Assembly: GCF_025146565.1 (NCBI RefSeq)
Contig: NZ_CP102258.1
Location: forward strand, 3,318,001-3,382,000
DNA from: Bacteroides eggerthii
GTDB lineage: Bacteria; Bacteroidota; Bacteroidia; Bacteroidales; Bacteroidaceae
DNA: 64,000 nucleotides
Reading direction: 5' to 3'
Part shown: one piece after another, positions 54,171-63,024 of the stretch
Layout: each line of letters opens with the position of its first letter
Numbering within the stretch: the stretch's first letter is position 1
Notes under the pieces: model-generated
What the model was told of the DNA's origin: nothing
What the model saw: only the letters and a program-made list of their open reading frames with translations
Databases searched by the model: none
Position numbers and translations under genes: made by a program

Positions 54171-55289
54171 TTAGAAAGGAAAACTTGAATGTCTTCCGCA
54201 ATGGAAGGTGATATGTTTCTTGATGCCGGATGCTTCTATCCATACTTTCAAAGGACGGGAAATCCAAGAGGCATCTGTCAATCCCTCAAAAACGAGCGCT
54301 TCATCATTACTTGGGCGTTCACCACATAGCTGAAGAGCTTGTTGGATGACTGGTTTATAATCGGGGCGTTTTGTTTTTTGCTGAATCACAATCGCTTGCC
54401 ATGTACCTTTGCTTGTCTGTTGAATCTGCTGCCACTTCAATGACTGAATATCACTATGTCGCAATCCTGTAAGGATAGAAAACAAGAACGCACGTTTCAA
54501 AACGTCATCTTTACAAGGAGTATCAACCAACATTTGTACTTCATTCATAGTAAGTGCAACACGAGGCGTCTCTATGTTTGTTATTCCTTTTACTTTTGCG
54601 CTGATGTCAACCGTCAGATATTCATCAACGAACGCCTGCTTCAATCCGGCTTTGAGGATGGAGAAATAGGTGGATGCCGTGTTCTGTGAGATTGTTCCTT
54701 TCTTATTGCCTCCCATCGGAGCACGTAACAGGAACATCTTGATGTCTTCAAGTAGTTTTACGGAAATCGTCTTAAACGGAATCGGGTTGCCTTGCGAATA
54801 GATTTTCAATAATTCTCCCACACGGGTCCAGTTGACTATGATTGAATTAGAGCTATTGGGATGCCGTTTGCTGATGATGCCATTGAAGTACTTGATAAAG
54901 TCCTGTTCGCTTCGTTCATTTTGTGCCGCGATTTCGTTTTCCTTATCAGTGTAGAGGACTGCACTGTCATATTCGTGTTGGCGTAACTTACGCACATTGT
55001 CGGCATAGATACAAGCCTCTTGGTCTATCGTTGAACGGCATTGGATGATTCCATTCAAATCACGCTTAGGCTTATAGTTGAATGTTCCATCCGGCAAGAT
55101 ACGTGCAATGGACGACTTGTCCCAAACAGGTGTGGATATAGTCCGGTTAATAGATTCCACCACACGGCTTGCCCGTTTAGAACCTCGCTTGTAAACCGGA
55201 TAAGACTCTATAATCAGATACCACTCTTCTTTGTAATTCGACCTTCTGAGCTTGACGGTCACCTTGGTATTAGGTAATGCTTTCTTCAT
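54171..55289 (-). pseudogene. 5' part of the split tyrosine integrase of the outer element
   Basis: The open frame has 372 codons. Residues 1-363 belong to the integrase: the arm and core-binding domains, LTGLRHSDIQSL with the first catalytic Arg, and the approach to the HxxR box (HITFH, His363). After His363 the inner element supplies CGRHSSFPF and a stop, so the second His and Tyr nucleophile are lost. The missing C-terminus is at 22936-23115. The gene overlaps the zinc-ribbon/HTH gene by 4 bp. It should be inactive while the inner element is present. Confidence 0.9.
54201..54206. repeat. right 6-bp target repeat of the inner element (ATGGAA)
   Basis: This is the partner of 23110-23115. 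On the coding strand it reads TTCCAT, the Phe-His codons of the integrase HxxR box. On excision a circle would carry one copy (…CTTCCGCA-ATGGAA-AGAAAG…) and the other would restore the integrase. Confidence 0.8.
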
Positions 55290-55831
55290 AACGACTTATA
55301 TAATTTATCAATTTCAGATTTGGGAACATACACATAGTTACCGATTTGGCGTGTAGGAATAGAATGACGGCGTATGTGCTTAAAGACACTGCTGTCATTG
55401 ATATGGAACTTCTTGGCAATCTCTCCGATGGTGTAACAGTCTTTGGGCTCAAAAGACAATGCTTCCTTTTTTCTCTTTCTACTTCCAGCCTTTGTTTTGA
55501 AGTGTTCATCCATATAATGCCGACTAAGGCGTGTCAGACGTTGCCCAAAATTGTATGATGGTATCAATCCCTGCCGTATCATACGATAAAGTACATCTTT
55601 GCTAATACCGTAAATCAGCATAGACTCTTTAACTGTCAGATACCCCTTACTGGATGGTATTCGCCTGACTAATGCTTGACGTATCGCCTCTTTCTCCTTT
55701 GCGATTTGCCTTTTCTTGTACGCCCTTTTGGAACAAGCAGGACAACAATACTTTGACATCAATGTGGGAGGAGTAAAGATTTTACCGCACTCCTCACAAC
55801 TTCTTTGAATGGTGTAATTTCCTCTTGGCAT
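55286..55831 (-). CDS. zinc-ribbon plus double-HTH protein upstream of the outer integrase
   Basis: 181 residues. A four-Cys zinc finger (CEECGKIFTPP, YCCPACSKRAY) at the N-terminus is followed by two excisionase-type helices: YLTVKESMLIYGISKDVLYRM (about 62-84) and YTIGEIAKKFHINDSSVFKHI (about 133-154). This gene type directly precedes integrases of small Bacteroides mobilizable elements and probably regulates integration or excision. It overlaps the integrase start by 4 bp. It is the rightmost gene of the outer element, about 200 bp from dnaK. Confidence 0.82.
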   Translation of the reverse strand: MPRGNYTIQRSCEECGKIFTPPTLMSKYCCPACSKRAYKKRQIAKEKEAIRQALVRRIPSSKGYLTVKESMLIYGISKDVLYRMIRQGLIPSYNFGQRLTRLSRHYMDEHFKTKAGSRKRKKEALSFEPKDCYTIGEIAKKFHINDSSVFKHIRRHSIPTRQIGNYVYVPKSEIDKLYKSL

Positions 55832-55966
55832 ATTCTTCTCGTTTTAAATGGTTTATGTCAATCTAAGTTGTACCTTATCGCCAAATAAGACGTGTCGCAA
55901 ACATGTCGCAAATAAGAGATAAAAAAGCCCATAGAAAACGCATAGCAACCATGAACCCTATAAACA

Positions 55967-56000
55967 CAAAAGCGTGCAACTCGTTGAGCTGCACGCTTTT
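55967..56000 (-). terminator. dnaK terminator
   Basis: The hairpin AAAAGCGTGCA...TGCACGCTTTT with inner ACTC/GAG(C) pairing lies 34-67 bp after the dnaK stop. It is palindromic and could work in both directions. Confidence 0.8.
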
Positions 56001-56033
56001 GCTTATTGTTTATTATCTGTTTCCTTATCGGAA

Positions 56034-57953
56034 TCATTTGACCTCCTCAAAATCAGCATCCTGTACATTATCACCATGCTTATTATTATCTTGTGCACCG
56101 CCTTGTTGTCCGCCATTCATGTCAGGACCAGCCTGTGCACCACCTTGAGCACCACTCTGAGCATACATTTCAGCGCTTGCTGCTTGGAAAGCCGTATTCA
56201 ACTCAGCCATTGCTGAATCAACGGCAGCCAAATCCTGAGCCTTGTGAGCATCTTTCAGTTTCTGCAACGCAGCTTCAATCGGAGCCTTCTTGTCAGCAGG
56301 TAATTTATCTCCTAATTCCTTTAGCTGATTTTCAGTAGTGAAAATCATTGAGTCAGCTTGATTCAGCTTATCAACTTTCTCACGTTCTTTCTTATCAGCT
56401 TCAGCATTAGCTTCAGCTTCGGCTTTCATCTTTTCAATTTCTTCCTTACTCAAGCCACTGGAAGCCTCAATACGGATAGCCTGTTCTTTACCGGTAGCCT
56501 TATCTTTAGCAGATACTTTCAAGATACCGTTGGCATCAATATCGAATGTAACTTCAATCTGAGGAATACCACGACGTGCCGGAGCAATACCTGTCAAGTT
56601 AAACTGACCGATTGACTTATTCTGTGCAGCCATCGGACGTTCGCCCTGCAATACATGGATAGTAACTTCCGTCTGATTATCGGCAGCAGTAGAGAATGTC
56701 TCACTCTTCTTACAAGGAATAGTCGTATTAGCATCAATTAACTTAGTCATTACGCCACCCATAGTTTCAATACCCATAGACAAAGGAGTAACATCCAGCA
56801 ATACAACACCCTTGATTTCATCTGTCAAAACTGCACCCTGTACAGCAGCACCCACAGCAACTACCTCATCCGGATTTACACCTTTAGAAGGAACTTTACC
56901 GAAGAAATCCTCAACCAATTTCTGTACAGCCGGTATACGTGAAGAACCACCAACAAGGATAACTTCATCTATATCAGAATTGCCCAAACCAGCATCGCTC
57001 ATTGCTTTCTTGCAAGGTTCAAGACAAGCCTGAATCAAGTTGTGAGCCAAAGCTTCGAATTTAGCGCGTGTCAAAGTCTTAACCAAATGTTTGGGCACAC
57101 CACCTACCGGCATAATATACGGTAAGTTGATTTCAGTGCTGGTAGAAGAGGACAATTCAATCTTAGCCTTTTCCGCAGCTTCTTTCAAACGTTGCATAGC
57201 CATCGGATCCTGAGTCAAGTCAGCGCCTTCGTCATTCTTAAACTCTTGAACCAGCCAATCGATAATTACTTGGTCGAAGTCATCACCACCAAGGTGAGTA
57301 TCACCGTTAGTTGACAATACTTCGAACACACCGCCACCAAATTCAAGGATAGAAATATCGAATGTACCGCCACCCAAGTCAAATACGGCAACTTTCATAT
57401 CTTTATGCGCCTTGTCGATACCATAAGCCAAAGCAGCAGCAGTCGGCTCGTTCACAATACGTTTTACTTCCAAACCAGCAATCTGACCTGCTTCTTTAGT
57501 AGCCTGACGTTGAGAATCGGAGAAATAAGCCGGAACGGTTATAACAGCTTCCGTTACTTCTTGTCCCAAATAGTCCTCAGCCGTCTTTTTCATTTTCTGC
57601 AGAATCATTGCAGAGATTTCCTGCGGAGTATAAAGACGTCCGTCAATATCTACACGCGGAGTATTATTATCTCCCTTTACTACTTTATAAGGTACGCGAG
57701 CTATTTCTTTCTGTACTTGATCCCAGTTCTCACCCATGAAACGTTTGATTGAGAATACTGTTCTCGTCGGATTTGTAATAGCCTGACGTTTTGCAGGATC
57801 ACCTACTTTGCGTTCACCACCGTCAACAAACGCTACCACTGAAGGAGTTGTGCGTTTACCTTCACTATTTGCTATTACTACAGGCTCATTACCTTCAAAT
57901 ACGGAAACACAAGAGTTTGTTGTTCCTAAGTCAATACCAATAATTTTTCCCAT
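56034..57953 (-). CDS. dnaK: chaperone DnaK (Hsp70)
   Basis: 639 residues, full length. Nucleotide-binding domain: [11 protein letters not shown] at the N-terminus, [33 protein letters not shown]. The interdomain linker is [15 protein letters not shown]. Substrate-binding domain and a Gly/Gln-rich tail end in the DADFEEVK signature. It folds and protects proteins in the cytoplasm with DnaJ and GrpE, which are not encoded here. It is the boundary gene between the mobile region and the ordinary chromosome. Confidence 0.98.
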   Translation of the reverse strand: MGKIIGIDLGTTNSCVSVFEGNEPVVIANSEGKRTTPSVVAFVDGGERKVGDPAKRQAITNPTRTVFSIKRFMGENWDQVQKEIARVPYKVVKGDNNTPRVDIDGRLYTPQEISAMILQKMKKTAEDYLGQEVTEAVITVPAYFSDSQRQATKEAGQIAGLEVKRIVNEPTAAALAYGIDKAHKDMKVAVFDLGGGTFDISILEFGGGVFEVLSTNGDTHLGGDDFDQVIIDWLVQEFKNDEGADLTQDPMAMQRLKEAAEKAKIELSSSTSTEINLPYIMPVGGVPKHLVKTLTRAKFEALAHNLIQACLEPCKKAMSDAGLGNSDIDEVILVGGSSRIPAVQKLVEDFFGKVPSKGVNPDEVVAVGAAVQGAVLTDEIKGVVLLDVTPLSMGIETMGGVMTKLIDANTTIPCKKSETFSTAADNQTEVTIHVLQGERPMAAQNKSIGQFNLTGIAPARRGIPQIEVTFDIDANGILKVSAKDKATGKEQAIRIEASSGLSKEEIEKMKAEAEANAEADKKEREKVDKLNQADSMIFTTENQLKELGDKLPADKKAPIEAALQKLKDAHKAQDLAAVDSAMAELNTAFQAASAEMYAQSGAQGGAQAGPDMNGGQQGGAQDNNKHGDNVQDADFEEVK

Positions 57954-58160
57954 GATCGTTATTATTTTTATTTGTTATTATTCTAATGTTGGTATCCGCC
58001 TCATCGGCAGACGCCAATAAAAAGACAAACGTCGTGCCAAATTGTTCAAGCGGGTAGCAGATTTATGAATGTGACAGCTTGCCTGTCAGTTTGGCAGAGT
58101 TAATTTTCTTTTTTCTGTCGGAAATTACCATTTGTTAATATCTATCCCACTTAAAAGCTC

Positions 58161-58168
58161 TACTTTTG
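58161..58168 (+). promoter_or_regulatory. -7 box for the MATE-regulator operon
   Basis: TACTTTTG matches TAnnTTTG, 61 bp upstream of the MATE start; the nearest TTTG (58131) is too far for a standard -33 box. Confidence 0.4.
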
Positions 58169-58229
58169 CCCCCCGAAAAAGAATAACCCTTTTATTCGGA
58201 AGGAAAGAGATATTTCAAATTATAAGATT

Positions 58230-59636
58230 ATGGAAAAAATGAGAGACAGCATCGACTTCAAAAACATGGACATTGCGGCACTATTCCGTAAATTACTGCT
58301 CCCTACGGTATTGGGGATGATATTTTCCGCATTATTCGTCATCACCGACGGTATCTTTGTGGGGAAAGGCATTGGCAGTGACGCTCTTGCTGCCGTCAAT
58401 ATTGTGGCTCCACTATGGTTATTTTCTACCGGTATCGGTCTGATGTTCGGCGTAGGGGCGTCTGTAGTTGCTTCTATCCACTTGTCACACAACAAGCCCA
58501 AGGTAGCACGCATCAACATCACACAGTCAATCGTAGTGTCTTCCCTATTACTAATGTGTACTTCTACCCTGTTCTGCCTGTTTGCCCCCCAAGTAGTACA
58601 TCTATTAGGTGGTTCGGAACGGCTTGAACCCCTTGCGGTAGAATACATGCTTTGGTTTGTTCCTTTCTCCGCTTTTACGGCTTTGCTCAATTCCGGAATG
58701 TTTTTCCTGCGATTGGACGGTTCACCCAACTTTGCCATGCTATGCAATATAACAGCTGCCGTTCTGAACATCATACTCGATTACCTGTTCATCTTCCCGC
58801 TCGGATGGGGTATGTTTGGCGCAGCACTGGCAAGTGCCATAGGTACAATGATAGGAGCAATAATGATCATCATTTACCTTTTCCGACATAATTGCACACT
58901 ACGTTTCTATCCGGTGAAGTTCAGCATCAACAGCATGAAGCTGATGAAACGTAATATCGGCTACATGTGCCGGCTGGGATCATCTGCTTTTTTGTGCGAG
59001 GTGGCAATTGCCTGTATGATGTTTGTCGGCAATCAGGTATTCATTCATTATCTGAAAGAAGATGGTGTGGCAGCATTCAGCATTGCCTGCTATTTCTTTC
59101 CGATTATATTTATGGTCTATAATGCTATCGCACAGTCGGCACAACCCATTATCAGTTTCAATTACGGACTCAACGAAACCCAGCGTGTACGTCGAGCCTA
59201 TCTGCTTGCATTGAAAACAGCTATTGGTTGCGGAGTCTGTTTTGCTTTAATTACAATATTCTGCAGCAAAGAGATCGTCTCTATGTTCATCGACCGAAGT
59301 TATCCTGCCTATGACATAGCAGTAGAAGGTTTGCCTTTATATGCATCCGGTTTCATATTTTTTGCAATCAACATTGTTTCCATCGGATATTTCCAAAGCG
59401 TGGAACGCGCCCAATATGCCACTGTTATTACCTTATTACGCGGATTTATTCTACTGACTCTCTGCTTTTACGGCCTTCCGCTGCTGTTGGGCAAACCGGG
59501 TATCTGGTTAGCTACTCCGCTAGCAGAGCTACTCACCACTATTTTCATAGTTGTTATTTATATAGGCAGGAAAAGAAATGACAAAGAAAATTCCATATCT
59601 TTGCAGTATGGAAATCATGCTAAAGAAATTCTGTAA
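58230..59636 (+). CDS. MATE family efflux transporter
   Basis: 468 residues, about 12 membrane helices. Typical MATE features: LLLPTVLGMIFSALFVITDGIFVGKGIGSDALAAVNI in the first two helices, GVGASVVASIHLSH in TM2-3, and the repeated second half (AIAQSAQPIISFNYG). These proteins export drugs or metabolites with Na+ or H+. It overlaps the following regulator gene by about 29 bp. Two start codons close together (58230 and 12 bp on) are possible. Confidence 0.92.
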   Translation: MEKMRDSIDFKNMDIAALFRKLLLPTVLGMIFSALFVITDGIFVGKGIGSDALAAVNIVAPLWLFSTGIGLMFGVGASVVASIHLSHNKPKVARINITQSIVVSSLLLMCTSTLFCLFAPQVVHLLGGSERLEPLAVEYMLWFVPFSAFTALLNSGMFFLRLDGSPNFAMLCNITAAVLNIILDYLFIFPLGWGMFGAALASAIGTMIGAIMIIIYLFRHNCTLRFYPVKFSINSMKLMKRNIGYMCRLGSSAFLCEVAIACMMFVGNQVFIHYLKEDGVAAFSIACYFFPIIFMVYNAIAQSAQPIISFNYGLNETQRVRRAYLLALKTAIGCGVCFALITIFCSKEIVSMFIDRSYPAYDIAVEGLPLYASGFIFFAINIVSIGYFQSVERAQYATVITLLRGFILLTLCFYGLPLLLGKPGIWLATPLAELLTTIFIVVIYIGRKRNDKENSISLQYGNHAKEIL

Positions 59637-60186
59637 GAAGTATAAACTACCCGAAAAAAGTTTATTCGACCTATTATCTCACATGGAAGAAGTCTCTTTT
59701 TCCAAAGGAGAGCTTATTATAAGAAAAGGAGATAGGAACTCAAATTTCTACCTTATAAAAAAAGGTATATGGAGAGCATATTATTTGGCAGACGGAACAG
59801 AAAACTCTCTGTGGTTCGTCGGTTCGGGCGAAACTGCATTTTCGTCATGGACCTACGTAGAAGGAAAACCATCACAGATCAATATTGAATCCGTAAATGA
59901 CAGCATAGCCTATTGCATAAGTAAGGTCAAATTAGAAACCCTCTTTTCACATTCCCTTGAAATGGCCAACTTTGGCAGAAAGATTTTTGAGCGTGAAATA
60001 TTGTCAGTAGATGCATCGACGCTGGCCTATGGGGCACCGCCTACTGCTAAAGAGCGCTATCTCACATTAATGGAAGAAAATCCCGAACTACTGCAAGATG
60101 TACCGCTGAAATATCTGGCTTCATACTTGTATATTACCCCACAATCATTAAGTCGGATACGTGCCGGGCTAAGAAAAAAAGACTAA
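59608..60186 (+). CDS. Crp/Fnr-family transcriptional regulator
   Basis: About 192 residues from MEIMLKKFCKKYK (ATG 59608; an in-frame ATG at 59578 adds ten residues). An N-terminal cyclic-nucleotide-binding-like beta roll (EEVSFSKGELIIRKGDRNSNFYLIKKG) and a C-terminal winged helix (PLKYLASYLYITPQSLSRIRAG) are clear. It is coupled to the MATE gene and probably regulates it. The ligand is not deducible. Confidence 0.85.
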   Translation: MEIMLKKFCKKYKLPEKSLFDLLSHMEEVSFSKGELIIRKGDRNSNFYLIKKGIWRAYYLADGTENSLWFVGSGETAFSSWTYVEGKPSQINIESVNDSIAYCISKVKLETLFSHSLEMANFGRKIFEREILSVDASTLAYGAPPTAKERYLTLMEENPELLQDVPLKYLASYLYITPQSLSRIRAGLRKKD

Positions 60187-60214
60187 ATGAAAATATCAAG
60201 AACTACAATAAAAA

Positions 60215-60270
60215 TTATGCGGATTTATACAGCTAACCGGTCAGTCGGTTAGCTGTATAAATCCGCATAA
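60215..60270. terminator. bidirectional terminator, 25-bp perfect hairpin
   Basis: Arms at 60215-60239 and 60246-60270 are perfectly complementary with a 6-base loop. It lies between the regulator and the convergent META gene. Confidence 0.8.
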
Positions 60271-60296
60271 CTATACTGAACAACGATGAGTATCCG

Positions 60297-61088
60297 TTAT
60301 TTCCTCACCAATACCATTACTAGATTATCATTCGCATCATAAAACCCCATGCCTCCGCCTGACAGTTTACCAAAAGACTGTGCAGAGTTCAACGCTTTCA
60401 ACACCCGGCTTTCCACCTCCATATCAGGACAAGCCATCATTGTACTGATCACTTGCGGAAAGCTGATAGACATAGGATTCACTTTGTCCACCTGAAAACC
60501 ACCATTAATAATATTACAACCGGCATTACCATGCAAACGTTTTTCTGAAATATTAAATTCAATAAACGGTTGCTTTTCCATACCTGACGGAATTGCTTCT
60601 CCCCCAGCCTGACTAATCATCCATTTGCCGTTCAACTCAGACAATTTAACAGCAGGCTCTTTTTTCTGCAATACAATCAGTGGACGTTTGGAGGAACCGT
60701 ACAATGCCATATTATTTTCTCCTAATACTTTATATTTCTTTACCTGGCCTAATGCACTCAATACATTTTTCTCTACCGTCATATCAGGACAAGCCATACG
60801 CGTGCTGCCCAAAGCCCCCAAATCAATGGTACCGGGCTTAGCGTTCACATCGAACGACCCCATCATACGGTTACAACCACTATTTCCATACACTTTTCCG
60901 GTCTTTGTATCAAAACCAATAAAGGGAAACTCCTGATTGGGAGCAGGCACAACTGCACTTCCGTTAATCTCAATAATATTCCACTCTCCACCCAAAGAAG
61001 AAAGAGTTGCAACATTCTTAGTTGAAGCACAAGATGACATCCCCATCAAGGTAGCTGCCATACAAAGGAAAACAAATACTTTTTTCAT
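60297..61088 (-). CDS. tandem META-domain lipoprotein
   Basis: 263 residues. Lipoprotein signal (FLCMAATLMGMSSC, Cys at about 21) and two META/HslJ domains: residues about 30-130 (GGEWNIIEINGSAV, GNSGCNRMMGSFD, RMACPDMTVE) and 145-260 (LNGKWMISQAGGEAI, GNAGCNIINGGFQV, MMACPDMEVE). Both have the paired Cys of the family. HslJ-type proteins sit in the envelope and are linked to heat or stress response in other bacteria; the exact role is unknown. It has a good promoter of its own. Confidence 0.9.
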   Translation of the reverse strand: MKKVFVFLCMAATLMGMSSCASTKNVATLSSLGGEWNIIEINGSAVVPAPNQEFPFIGFDTKTGKVYGNSGCNRMMGSFDVNAKPGTIDLGALGSTRMACPDMTVEKNVLSALGQVKKYKVLGENNMALYGSSKRPLIVLQKKEPAVKLSELNGKWMISQAGGEAIPSGMEKQPFIEFNISEKRLHGNAGCNIINGGFQVDKVNPMSISFPQVISTMMACPDMEVESRVLKALNSAQSFGKLSGGGMGFYDANDNLVMVLVRK

Positions 61089-61121
61089 TGCTATTTTTTG
61101 TTTAAGTTAATTTTTACGGAA

Positions 61122-61151
61122 CAAAGATATGTAAAATAACTCAAAAGCAAA
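61122..61151 (-). promoter_or_regulatory. promoter of the META-domain gene
   Basis: On the minus strand TTTG (61148-61151) and TATCTTTG (61122-61129) are 18 bp apart, a good Bacteroides consensus match. The gene starts at 61088. Confidence 0.75.
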
Positions 61152-61226
61152 CCTATTGTTTAGAAATAGCAATACTTTCCCCAAAGTATTTAGCAGGATT
61201 TTAATGTTTATCTGAGAATTAAGCCT

Positions 61227-61234
61227 TATATTTG
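61227..61234 (+). promoter_or_regulatory. -7 box for the saccharopine-dehydrogenase-like gene
   Basis: TATATTTG, 50 bp before the ATG at 61284; -33 region is weak (GTTTA near 61205). Confidence 0.5.
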
Positions 61235-61283
61235 CTCTTCGAAAAAATGATAATCATATTTAAAACTTTTGTAAGTAGAAGAA

Positions 61284-62477
61284 ATGGGTAAAGTTCTTAT
61301 TATCGGTGCAGGCGGTGTAGGTACCGTTGTTGCGCATAAAGTGGCTCAAAATCCGGATGTGTTCACAGAAATCATGATTGCGAGTCGCACCAAATCCAAA
61401 TGTGACGCCGTTGTAAAAGCAATCGGTAACCCTAACATCAAAACCGCCCAGGTAGATGCAGACAGCGTGGACGAGCTGGTGACACTCTTCAATAGTTTCA
61501 AACCTGAAATTGTCATAAACGTGGCTCTTCCCTATCAGGATCTTACTATCATGGAAGCCTGTCTGAAAAGTGGAGTAAATTATTTGGATACAGCCAATTA
61601 TGAGCCTAAAGATGTCGCTCACTTTGAATATAGCTGGCAATGGGCATACAAAAAACGTTTTGAAGAAGCCGGCTTGACAGCTATCCTCGGTTGCGGTTTC
61701 GACCCGGGTGTAAGCGGCATCTATACTGCCTATGCTGCCAAACATCATTTTGATGAAATTCAATACCTGGATATAGTAGACTGCAATGCAGGAAACCATC
61801 ATAAAGCATTTGCAACCAACTTCAATCCGGAAATCAATATTCGTGAGATAACTCAGAACGGACGTTATTACGAAAATGGCGAATGGGTAACTACCCAGCC
61901 ACTAGAAATCCATAAAGATCTCACCTACCCAAACATCGGACCGCGTGATTCCTATCTCCTATATCACGAAGAATTGGAATCTTTAGTAAAGAACTTCCCT
62001 ACCATCAAACGGGCACGTTTTTGGATGACATTCGGGCAAGAATACCTGACACATCTGCGTGTTATCCAAAATATCGGCATGGCGCGTATTGACGAAGTTG
62101 AATACAACGGAATGAAAATCGTTCCGCTGCAATTTCTGAAAGCTGTACTTCCCAATCCACAGGATTTAGGCGAGAATTACGAAGGTGAGACTTCTATTGG
62201 CTGTCGCATCCGCGGTTTGAAAGACGGGAAAGAACATACCTATTATATATATAACAATTGCAGCCATCAGGAGGCTTACAAAGAAACAGGTATGCAGGGT
62301 GTGAGTTACACAACCGGCGTCCCAGCCATGATTGGTGCTATGATGTTCTTCAAAGGTCTATGGAAAAAGCCGGGCGTATGGAACGTAGAGGAGTTCGATC
62401 CCGATCCGTTCATGGAACAGCTTAACAAACAGGGATTACCCTGGCATGAAGTAATCGATGGCGACTTGGAAGTTTAA
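61284..62477 (+). CDS. saccharopine-dehydrogenase-family enzyme, probable carboxynorspermidine/carboxyspermidine dehydrogenase
   Basis: 397 residues. N-terminal Rossmann fold with VLIIGAGGVGTVVAHKV, and SRTKSKCDAVV for the NADP ribose phosphate. The middle and C-terminal parts (ILGCGFDPGVSGIYTAYAAK, YTTGVPAMIGAMMFFKG) match the carboxyspermidine/carboxynorspermidine branch rather than lysine-forming saccharopine dehydrogenase. It would join a diamine and aspartate semialdehyde in polyamine synthesis; the decarboxylase partner is not in the window. Substrate call is by family resemblance. Confidence 0.8.
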   Translation: MGKVLIIGAGGVGTVVAHKVAQNPDVFTEIMIASRTKSKCDAVVKAIGNPNIKTAQVDADSVDELVTLFNSFKPEIVINVALPYQDLTIMEACLKSGVNYLDTANYEPKDVAHFEYSWQWAYKKRFEEAGLTAILGCGFDPGVSGIYTAYAAKHHFDEIQYLDIVDCNAGNHHKAFATNFNPEINIREITQNGRYYENGEWVTTQPLEIHKDLTYPNIGPRDSYLLYHEELESLVKNFPTIKRARFWMTFGQEYLTHLRVIQNIGMARIDEVEYNGMKIVPLQFLKAVLPNPQDLGENYEGETSIGCRIRGLKDGKEHTYYIYNNCSHQEAYKETGMQGVSYTTGVPAMIGAMMFFKGLWKKPGVWNVEEFDPDPFMEQLNKQGLPWHEVIDGDLEV

Positions 62478-62529
62478 ATTAGCGATTAATCAATAATCAC
62501 CAATTACTAACCTCAAAACATTGAACAAC

Positions 62530-62979
62530 GTGAATATCGGAGATAAAGCACCCGAAATACTGGGTATTAATGAAAAGGGCGAAGAAATCCGTCTGAGCAA
62601 TTATAAAGGGAAAAAGATTGTACTATACTTTTATCCCAAAGACTCAACTTCAGGTTGTACAGCACAAGCCTGCAACCTGCGCGACAACTATGCCGACTTA
62701 CGTAAAGCCGGTTACGAAGTTATCGGAGTTAGTGTAGACAACGAAAAGTCTCACCAAAAATTCATCGAAAAGAACGACTTACCTTTTACTCTAATTGCAG
62801 ATACAGATAAGAAACTGGTAGAGCATTTCGGCGTATGGGGCGAAAAAAGTATGTACGGGCGTAAATATATGGGAACTTTCCGCACCACCTTTATTATTAG
62901 CGAAGAAGGGGTAATTGAGCGTATCATCACCCCTAAGGAAGTAAAGACCAAAGATCACGCCGCACAAATCATACTGTAG
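62530..62979 (+). CDS. bcp: thioredoxin-dependent thiol peroxidase (Bcp/PrxQ)
   Basis: About 149 residues from GTG at 62530 (VNIGDKAPEILG); TTG at 62521 is another possible start. The peroxidatic Cys is in YPKDSTSGCTAQACNLRD with a resolving Cys five residues on, the PrxQ arrangement. It reduces hydrogen peroxide and organic peroxides with electrons from thioredoxin. It lies 50 bp after the dehydrogenase gene and 45 bp before recA. Confidence 0.92.
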   Translation: MNIGDKAPEILGINEKGEEIRLSNYKGKKIVLYFYPKDSTSGCTAQACNLRDNYADLRKAGYEVIGVSVDNEKSHQKFIEKNDLPFTLIADTDKKLVEHFGVWGEKSMYGRKYMGTFRTTFIISEEGVIERIITPKEVKTKDHAAQIIL

Positions 62980-63024
62980 TGATTGATAATAAATCACTAA
63001 ATACTAATATTAATCACTAAAATA

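Larger units (their letters stand above)
23110..54206. mobile_element. inner ICE-like element (about 31 kb) inserted in the integrase of the outer element
   Basis: The boundaries come from reconstruction of the split integrase at the ATGGAA repeats. The element carries two tandem integrases at its left end, an ICE-type HTH pair, a sigma-like factor, a DUF3408 protein and RteA/RteB-like regulators, all features of CTnDOT-related conjugative elements. Cargo is a SIR2-Argonaute protein, an ATPase, a PIN-like protein, an RND efflux operon, outer-membrane proteins and a LytS/LytTR pair. No relaxase, coupling protein or tra gene is seen, so it cannot transfer by itself; a remnant of a second RteB gene next to the intact copy marks rearrangement. 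It may be mobilized by a related ICE. Confidence 0.82.
17910..55870. mobile_element. outer mobilizable element, split by the inner element
   Basis: Genes 17910-22621 (mob, DUF3987, BT4734-like, HTH) and 54201-55831 (integrase, zinc-ribbon/HTH) are one minus-strand unit interrupted by the inner element. Without it the core would be about 7 kb. The right edge lies between 55831 and the dnaK terminator at 55967. A matching left end was not found near 17.7-17.9 kb, so the true left att, and with it whether the 1-17.7 kb operons are cargo, lies outside what I can see. Confidence 0.6.

Noticed and set aside
55860..55920. Repeated GTCGCAAA/CAAATAAGA motifs as the outer element att site
   Set aside because: The repeats are short and no second copy was found elsewhere in the window, so the att site cannot be placed.
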